This document shows positions 57,146 through 64,000 of a stretch of 64,000 nucleotides of DNA, one piece after another. The stretch's first letter is position 1, and every line of letters begins with the position of its first letter. The notes beneath the pieces are model-generated. The model was not told the DNA's origin and did not search any database. It saw nothing but the letters and a program-made list of their open reading frames with translations. Made by a program: the position numbers and the translations under genes. Origin of the DNA: Capillidium heterosporum. Its lineage: Eukaryota > Entomophthoromycota > Entomophthoromycetes > Entomophthorales > Capillidiaceae. The stretch is taken from contig WBMQ01000004.1 in assembly GCA_016630905.1 (NCBI GenBank), positions 1,736,001 through 1,800,000 of the forward strand, given 5' to 3'.

Positions 57146-58400
57146 ATGTTCAGTACGGCAGCCCAAGTAGGTACCGCTTCCAACAACTTTTTTCAAACCG
57201 ATGCAACTTTAGAGAAGAGTAAGCTAATAAAGAAGATCCAAAAATTGCCCAAGGAGTATGTAGGATATCCTTTTGACTTGGCTACCAAAATTTTAGCCTT
57301 TAAGCTGATAGAGAACAGTGCAACGGACCTCAAGATCTTACTGGCTTTGGCTGATGGAAACATAGGTTTTTACAACTTGGTAATTTTTTTGTTTGATGTT
57401 TTATAATTTACTTTTGTTCATTTTAATAAACAGGATGGAACTTTAGTCAAAAAAGTAAAAGCCCATACTGCACCCGTAACTTCTATAGACTATCTACCTC
57501 AAACACAAGGGGACTTGGTAGTCTCCGGTTCCTGGGATAAATCAATAAAAGTTTGGTCTTATCCGGTAAACCCCCTTTCCAATATCCAAAACTAATTTTT
57601 ACTAGTCTCTAACCCTCCAAAAAACCTATTCTAACCACGATGACTTTGTAAAGTCGGTTTTAAGTCTAACCATAGATTCCCAACCCGTTTTCTACTCAGC
57701 CTCTTCCGACAAGACCATATTGAAGTACATGTACCCGGCTGACAAAACTATTCAACTGAAAGGGCATCTAGGCGCGGTAAATAGTTTAAGTTTGAACGCC
57801 TCAAATCAACAGCTCATCTCCGGTTCCAGTGATCGAACTCTAAAAGTTTGGCATCTAGTTACCAACCAACTATTACACAGTATAAATGTCCATACTAACA
57901 TTATCTATAAAGTACTGTGTAATGATGGGGATGTTTATTCAGCATCAGCCGACTGCACTATAAAGAAGCTTAATTCGCAGACTTGGGAGGAAGAAGATAG
58001 CTGGACCTTTGACAAACAGGTGCGCAGCTTGGTAATCGTAGATAAGATTCAAATGCTGATATGTGGAACGGGCGACTGGTACGTTCGATTTAAGGATCTG
58101 AATGACGCTGAGAAACAGTTTGGAGATCGGTACGGGCACTTTGATGAGGTGGTCGATTTACAGTTCTCCAACAGTAGTAACGAAGTTGTATCAGTCTCTT
58201 TGGATGGAACGGTGCGAAGGTGGTCGATCAAAGGTAGCCGTTTTTGAAAATTAACTTTTGTTGACATTTTTAATGTAGATAAATTTGAAGGACCCAATTT
58301 AGAAGAATTATTGGAGACGGTTGATGTGAAGGAAGAGAAGAAGGATGAAATTGAGTTGACTGAGGAGGAAATGAGGGAGTTGGAGGAGTTGATGGATTAA
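57146..58400 (+). CDS. WD40-repeat protein with acidic C-tail
   Basis: Exons are 57146-57379, 57434-57565, 57606-58233 and 58279-58400 (introns 54, 40, 45 bp), giving 371 residues with all phases fitting. About seven WD repeats form one propeller: SGSWDKSIKVW, SASSDKTILKY, GHLGAVNSLS...SGSSDRTLKVW, SASADCTIKKL, CGTGDWYVRF and SVSLDGTVRRW. A short acidic tail follows (LTEEEMRELEELMD), probably a helix that docks a partner. The pattern resembles the N-terminal propeller of Doa1/Ufd3-type proteins, but the PFU and PUL domains are missing, so I do not use that name. It is most likely a scaffold in a conserved but uncharacterised fungal WD family. Confidence 0.8.
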
Positions 58401-59288
58401 AACTTTACAGTTTTCTATATTTTAGTTTTGAAAGCAATAAGTTAATTTTTCTACTATATGGTGTACGATATAAGGTAGATGAAAGTAGCTATCCATATCG
58501 TAAAAGTATATATCTTGCCTCATTGATAGCATGTCCAAACTCACCTTTCGATTAGATTAGGAAAGCGTTGCCTTTGTTAAATTTTTCATCACACGTATGA
58601 AGCATACATTACTAAATGAACAAGTTATAGATAATTTAATAAAGCTTGAATACCTTTGCTTTTGTCTAAAGTTTTATTCTATAAGAGTATGCTTTATTTG
58701 ATATTGTAGTTATATGCATTTAGAATTACTTTGTAGCCAAACATTTACTTTATTACTATCAATACCATATATAACTAGATAACCTTTGAGGCAACTACTA
58801 ACTATATATATTTGGATATAGGAAATTCTTTATCTGCCTTAACTAGTCCAAAATATATATTTTAAGAAAGAACAGAGATAGAATCCTAGCTGAATGATAT
58901 TATTACATTAGCTGACACTACTTTGTTACAGTAGGTGGTCTACCTTCAACATCGCCAATAATACCTCTACCTATATGGCTCGAAAAGATGCACGCTGAGC
59001 TACCAGTCGAGAACAATTGATTAGAAGTTACTTCGAACGTATACAAGACTGATTGGTTCAAAGGGAGTTTTCAATTATAGAATATCTAATGCCAAACTGT
59101 TTATCTCAAACTTCCTATTGGTTATCTCAAGCTACATTACGTATTTTTCCGATTTCATAGTGAAGGGATAGAAGAGTACGTCAGCTAAAAATAAAGTAGC
59201 GAATGAAGTTGCAGTAAACGACAAAAAATTTTATTCTAAACGTAAAGTGAAGTAAAGTAGGATATGCGACCTGAACACCAAAGGTGGG
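58401..59288. other. Intergenic region
   Basis: About 0.9 kb of AT-rich DNA between the WD40 gene and the NDP-kinase promoter; no exon or RNA gene found. Confidence 0.5.
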
Positions 59289-59296
59289 TATATAAG
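59289..59296 (+). promoter_or_regulatory. TATA box of NDP-kinase gene
   Basis: TATATAAG ends 53 bp before the ATG at 59350, followed by a T-rich leader. Confidence 0.6.
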
Positions 59297-59349
59297 TCAA
59301 TGGCTTCAATTTTCTACTTGTTTTTTAAACTTTTGTCTTCTAAGTAAAA

Positions 59350-60224
59350 ATGTTCGCTCGCTCTGCTTACACCGCTGCTCGTACTGGTAAGTATATATTA
59401 TATTAAAGAAATACTAAACTGTTCTTTTGTTTCCGATATGTAGCTGCTCGTTGCACTAGAACCTCTGCCGGTACGTTATATTTTTTGAAGTTAATCTAAT
59501 TGTAAATTTTAGTTCGCACTTTCGCCACTCGTGCCAGCACCAACTCTAGCAAGACTTTCAACTACGCCACCGTTGGTGCCGCTACCTTGACTGCTGCTGC
59601 CATCTACCAGGCCATCAGTACGCTTATACGCAATCCCAAATTTAACATTTATAGGCTCCAAGCAGACCATTCAGTGTGAAGGTAGCTTGGCCGGTGTCCA
59701 GGGTACCGAAACCGAACGTACCTTCATCGCCGTCAAGCCCGACGGTGTCCAGCGTGCTTTGGTTGGTGAGATCATTGCCCGCTTCGAGAAGCGCGGTTAC
59801 AAGTTGGCCGGTCTCAAGTTGGTTGTCCCCTCCAAGGAGTTAGCCCACCAGCACTACGCTGACTTGTCCAGCAAGCCCTTCTTCGCTGGTTTAGTCGACT
59901 ACATGACCAACGGCAAAGCCCCCGTTGTCGCCATGGTAAACTTTATAAAGGCTATGCCTTGTACTTATTTTTTGTAAACACTAGGTTTGGGAAGGTCTCG
60001 ATGTCATCAAGCAAGGTAGAGCCATGATTGGTGCCACCAACCCCTTGGCTGCCGCTCCCGGTACCATCCGTGGTGATCACTGCATCAGCACTGGCCGCAA
60101 CATCATCCACGGTTCTGACTCTTACGACTCTGCCGCCAAGGAGATTGGTTTGTGGTTCGGTCAGCCCGGTGACTTGGTCAACTGGACCTCCGCCAACGCC
60201 GAGTGGATCTTCTCCAAGAACTAA
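59350..60224 (+). CDS. NDK1: Nucleoside diphosphate kinase, mitochondrial membrane-anchored form
   Basis: Exons are 59350-59386, 59444-59470, 59513-59617, 59655-59935 and 59985-60224 (introns 57, 42, 37, 49 bp), giving 229 residues. The catalytic domain (about 78-229) is complete: [14 protein letters not shown] with Lys84, [44 protein letters not shown] with the phosphorylated His192, and [10 protein letters not shown]. It moves phosphate from ATP to other NDPs through His192. The first 38 residues are a basic, Ser/Thr/Ala-rich mitochondrial presequence with no acidic residue, followed by a hydrophobic segment (39-56, [20 protein letters not shown]), as in mitochondrial NDPKs. No Met occurs between residue 1 and the kinase core, so a cytosolic form cannot come from internal initiation. 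Codon use is strongly C-biased, typical of high expression. Confidence 0.96.
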
Positions 60225-63200
60225 GTTTTCAAATGTAGGCTGGTTTTAATTTATTTATTAAAGCCTGTATTGGTTTCGTAGCTTGCTTTTCACACGTTTA
60301 TTTTTGTACTTTAAATTATATCGCCAAATATATTTGCAGTATTGTATGTAGTAGTAATCAAATGAATGTTGGAACTACGGTTTATATGCATTAGCTTATA
60401 TTTAACGCCAGCACAGGCGAATTATAAATAATATATATTTAGTATTATATTAGGTGCTGTTCAAGGTTGAGGAAGCAAAGAATTTTCGACAGTTCAAATG
60501 TAAAGCATCATAGTAAAATACTTTGATCACTTGTTGCTGTCAACAACTATACCTCTACAACTGCTTCTTGAGACTGCTGTCTAAGATGCCAGGTCTCCAA
60601 ACCTCACTATGATCATTGACTCTAACATTACCTATTCTAAACTTAAGATATTTTATAGCTTGGTGTCTTTATAAATTTTAAGGATATTGTTGTTAGTTGA
60701 TGATAGGATGCTTGATAACAAGATTGAAATACAATCCTGCTGTAATCTTTTACTCTTCTGAGGAGAGAAAATGTTAAAATGGTATAGACAAGGAACTCAA
60801 AGGAAGTTGCATTGGTTCTACACCTCATAGTATAGTACTTTTACCTTTGAAGATAGTATATACTTAACTTGCAGAGACGGACTTCAATTAGTAACAAATT
60901 GACATCTTAGGCGGTAAATCTTTTTCCAATGGAGTGCACGTCTCGGTTCTCTAGGTAAATTCTACTATATATTAAGTTGTAACAATTTAAAACATGGGTA
61001 AGCTGATAAAAGGCAATCCTCCAATTGATTCACTTAGGAATATGAAGATATAATGGATGTCATAGTAAACTCATCACGGAAAAACTTCAATCTACCTCAT
61101 CTTGAACTTCTTGAACTGCTTGGACGTGATACCATTGGTAAAACAAATAACACTTTGCTTATATAGCTTTAACCGAATATAAAGTTGTCTACCATATATA
61201 AATATCCCTAATTAAATTGATATATGCGGTCCGATGATTCTGGTGTAGCATACATATTACGAACGTTAGTATTTTAGACATACACTTTATGTTTGAAAAA
61301 AGATCATGCTCGGTACTAAATTGATCAGTACCAGCGACTACAACAAGTATGATCATGGTATCTATTGTGCTGATATAACTGAATTGAAGATTTATTGGGT
61401 GTTCAGGAAAGTGGATACAATTTCTATAAAAAGCTGATATAAACGTTCATGGCACAACTTGGCACCCATCTTCAGTATCAGCTAATCTATTGATAGTTAT
61501 AATGAGACCAAAGGCAATGTAGTTTTCATGTTCTGGACTAGTGAAAGCTTCAATCCAGTTAACAATACCATCAAATTAACTTATCAAGTAGATTTCATAA
61601 TGGCAGTTAATACTGGTAATTAAAACCAGAGCGTCTGTAAATGTTTACTAGTTTTTATACTTGCCATCACCACGATTCCTACTTTTGATATCCGAGATAA
61701 CTGCAATCCCTTTTCCACCTAATGTAGTTGTATAAATTAATTTACTCTCGATATTAATACTATAACTGATGCTTTAATAGCCACTCTCCACGTCTTAGGT
61801 CTTGTTTCCTACATTTTGAAGAAGCAAATTGTTTAACCTCTAGATTGGTGCTAAGGTTGTCATTTTAGCAAATAAGGATATTGTTTCTGACTCTAATAGT
61901 TTACTTAACCTGCTGGCCTTCAATAATGTTGCTTAAGTGTTTAATTAGGTAATAAGATTTAGCATTTCAAAATATATTGACTCGTTATGGTATACTTACC
62001 TTAAGTATAATACCAAAGCCTTTAGTAATGTTGTGATAGCTCCTTACAGAGATATCACTTCAATTCTTTTACAAGAAATCGATGTGGATTTTCACTTACT
62101 TTTTGCAACCTTGTTCAAATTGGAAAATATATATATTGAAATCATATCTATACTGTTTTTATTTAGCTTTAACATTAGATAAGCTATATTTTAATAGATG
62201 AAATGAGTAATAGTGTTTAAATTAAGCTGAATTGTATAGTACTTGATGATTAGAATCAAAACTTACGTTTATTAGCTATATGTTAGCCTTTAGGATATAC
62301 ATCACTTTGAAAATATTTCCAATAGTACCGCCGTTCTTTTCAGGATCCAATTTCTTCAAGCTATAAGAGTATAAGCAATATACTGATTTAGACTTGAATT
62401 TCAAAGTATATTTTAAGTTATATTTAGTCAGGACAGCAATACTTAAATCGATGGTCTTCAATCTTTGACTTTTCCGCTTTGGAATAAGAAGCTTTAAACT
62501 ATGAGCATATTTTAATGGATTTTATTTGAAATTTTGTACAATTGTGTGGGTCGGATCCATAAGGCTGAAGACCACCGAATTAGATAAACTTTTGAGCCTT
62601 ACACATTCATTATTTCAGGACATATACAATAGTAAAAACTGTGTCCATTATAAATTTTGGGTATATTTATTAGAAACTTTATTACTTTTTATCATAGTGA
62701 GCATTATAAATTGAATGAGCTACTATATAGCGAGGGTGCTTGGCAAGCTATGTGGTTTAGAAACTCGGATCAATATCTGGCCTAAAGTTTGTTGCATAAG
62801 ATGGTACAGTTACTTCCATCTTTGCCATCCAATAATATCGACTGCAGACCAGGCCTCAATTTTCTAGGCCTTGGCTCTGCGTGTGGTTGCCTCATGATTT
62901 CCCTCACATCTAAAAGTTCTATATTTGTAAGTTGTCCGTCCTGCTGAGATACCTCATCAATACTATGGTTGTCAAATATATAAAGGAACATGCTTTAAAT
63001 TAAAGGTCAGTTGGTACTAATATTTGTAAACTTTACTAACATGCATCCCATTTAAAATATATAGGAAAAGTAAGTGATATTCATAGGGTACAAAACGTGT
63101 TGCAAAGCTCCACAAGTCTTTCAAAATGGAGATGAACTTTATCATTATTATGTAAAAGGATTCCATATGAACAGCTGGTAAAGCTATAGATCATATTGTT

Positions 63201-64000
63201 GGAGAGGAAGGGAAGTTTGTGATCGCTAGGCGTCTTATACTCATTACTAAGATATCCAACATATAAAAGTAAATGATCACGTTTTCAAAGTATAAAAAGA
63301 CACTTAAATTTTGAAACTTCTAAAAGGGACAATGAATAAAATAGAAGGCATAACTTAGCACCTTATAAACTATAGTTATTCTTGGTCTTATTGCTACCCA
63401 ACTTTGGTAACAATATGAATTTTCACAATCTATCTGAACTAAAAATAGAGTACTATCGTCAAGCTAAATACGCCAAAATTTACGATCCAACTACACCTAT
63501 ATAGCAACTGGGTATCGGACCCACTCACTTCTCGCCCTTACAAAAGTATTCCAACAGAGGGAACTGTCCCATTAAAATCACTATCATTAATTGACATGTA
63601 TAAGCTTTTTATTATAGTTAGAAACAGTTATCCTTTCCAATGTCAGTGATAGCATCGTTAGCATAATTAGATAGCAAGTAATCTCTATAGTTAAATAGTT
63701 TCTCGCCAATACTCTGTAATTAAAGGAGGCGAACATAAAGTACAGATTAACCCAACGAAATGTTTGTAGGCAATTTATAAGATTACCCTTTAAACACTCT
63801 ATTGATTATTTACTAAATATATAGCTTGGGATAAGGAAAAGGAAAGTAACATGCGATGAAAACGAGACCTCAAAAATATATTAAAAGGGAACATCCTGTT
63901 ATCTCTTGTATTGGAACTTTAGCTAATAAAAATAGCTATTCTTTGTTTGATAAGGAACCTTTGTAGGTATTTATATAAGTTTGAAGGCATCTGTAATACA
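60225..64000. other. Long gene-poor end of window
   Basis: 3.8 kb of AT-rich DNA in which I can support no gene. Coding-like scraps occur at 61309-61440 (plus; LISTSDYNKYDHGIY), at about 61500-61622 (plus; NVVFMFWTSESFNPV) and at 62782-62991 (minus; RPRKLRPGLQSILLDGK), but none joins into an ORF by plausible introns and none shows a known motif. They may be eroded genes. Confidence 0.35.

Noticed and set aside
57146-58400. Calling the WD40 gene DOA1/UFD3
   Set aside because: The propeller looks similar, but the PFU and PUL domains that define Doa1 are absent and the protein ends in a short acidic helix.
1-64000. CRISPR array, phage, LTR or DNA transposon
   Set aside because: No regularly spaced direct repeats, integrase, reverse transcriptase or transposase motifs, and no long terminal repeats were visible; short TA runs are ordinary AT-rich microsatellites.

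Overview
This window is nuclear DNA from a eukaryote, almost certainly a fungus. It is AT-rich. Its genes carry about 40 very short introns, nearly all 31-62 bp, with GT..AG ends and a CTAAC/CTAAT-like branch site close to the acceptor. Many genes belong to fungal families: SCD6, SWI1 (ARID), KIN1/2 (KA1 tail), an ECM33-like wall protein, a YPC1/YDC1-type ceramidase and a DHA2 drug transporter. The code looks standard: the invariant Leu of the HRDLK loop in the KIN1-like kinase is CTG, so this is not a CUG-Ser yeast. I cannot name the genus or phylum. I see no phage, CRISPR array, intact transposon or rRNA.

Layout. 1-14 kb: an amino-acid transporter; RPB4 (four tiny introns); a secreted GMC oxidoreductase; a DHA2 MFS transporter; SCD6/LSM14 (five introns); then tRNA-Ser(AGA). 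14-36.6 kb, mostly housekeeping: SWI1-like ARID protein, CBR1 cytochrome-b5 reductase, VPS54 (GARP complex), KIN1/2-like kinase, a 70-residue spliced gene of unknown function, a TEL2/TELO2-like protein in six exons, alkaline ceramidase. 37-55 kb, a more accessory stretch: two small lineage-specific families (A: 37.1 and 47.5 kb; B: 43.0, 44.3 and a broken copy at 53.6 kb), HUB1 and CIA2 head to head, a lone C2-domain protein, a wrecked glycoside hydrolase family 3 gene (40.5-42.4 kb) and a wrecked lysine-rich coiled-coil gene (48.6-50.9 kb). 55-60 kb: an ECM33-like gene whose GPI signal is knocked out of frame, a WD40 protein and a mitochondrially targeted, membrane-anchored NDP kinase. 60-64 kb: nothing I can support.

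The intact genes are unrelated housekeeping and surface or transport functions; there is no operon or obvious metabolic cluster. Several genes have a TATA box about 50-60 bp before the ATG, implying short leaders. Highly expressed types (NDK, GMC, transporter) use C-ending codons far more than the AT-rich surroundings. Exon joins were worked out by hand from frame continuity and splice motifs; no database search or alignment was run, and family comparisons are from memory.
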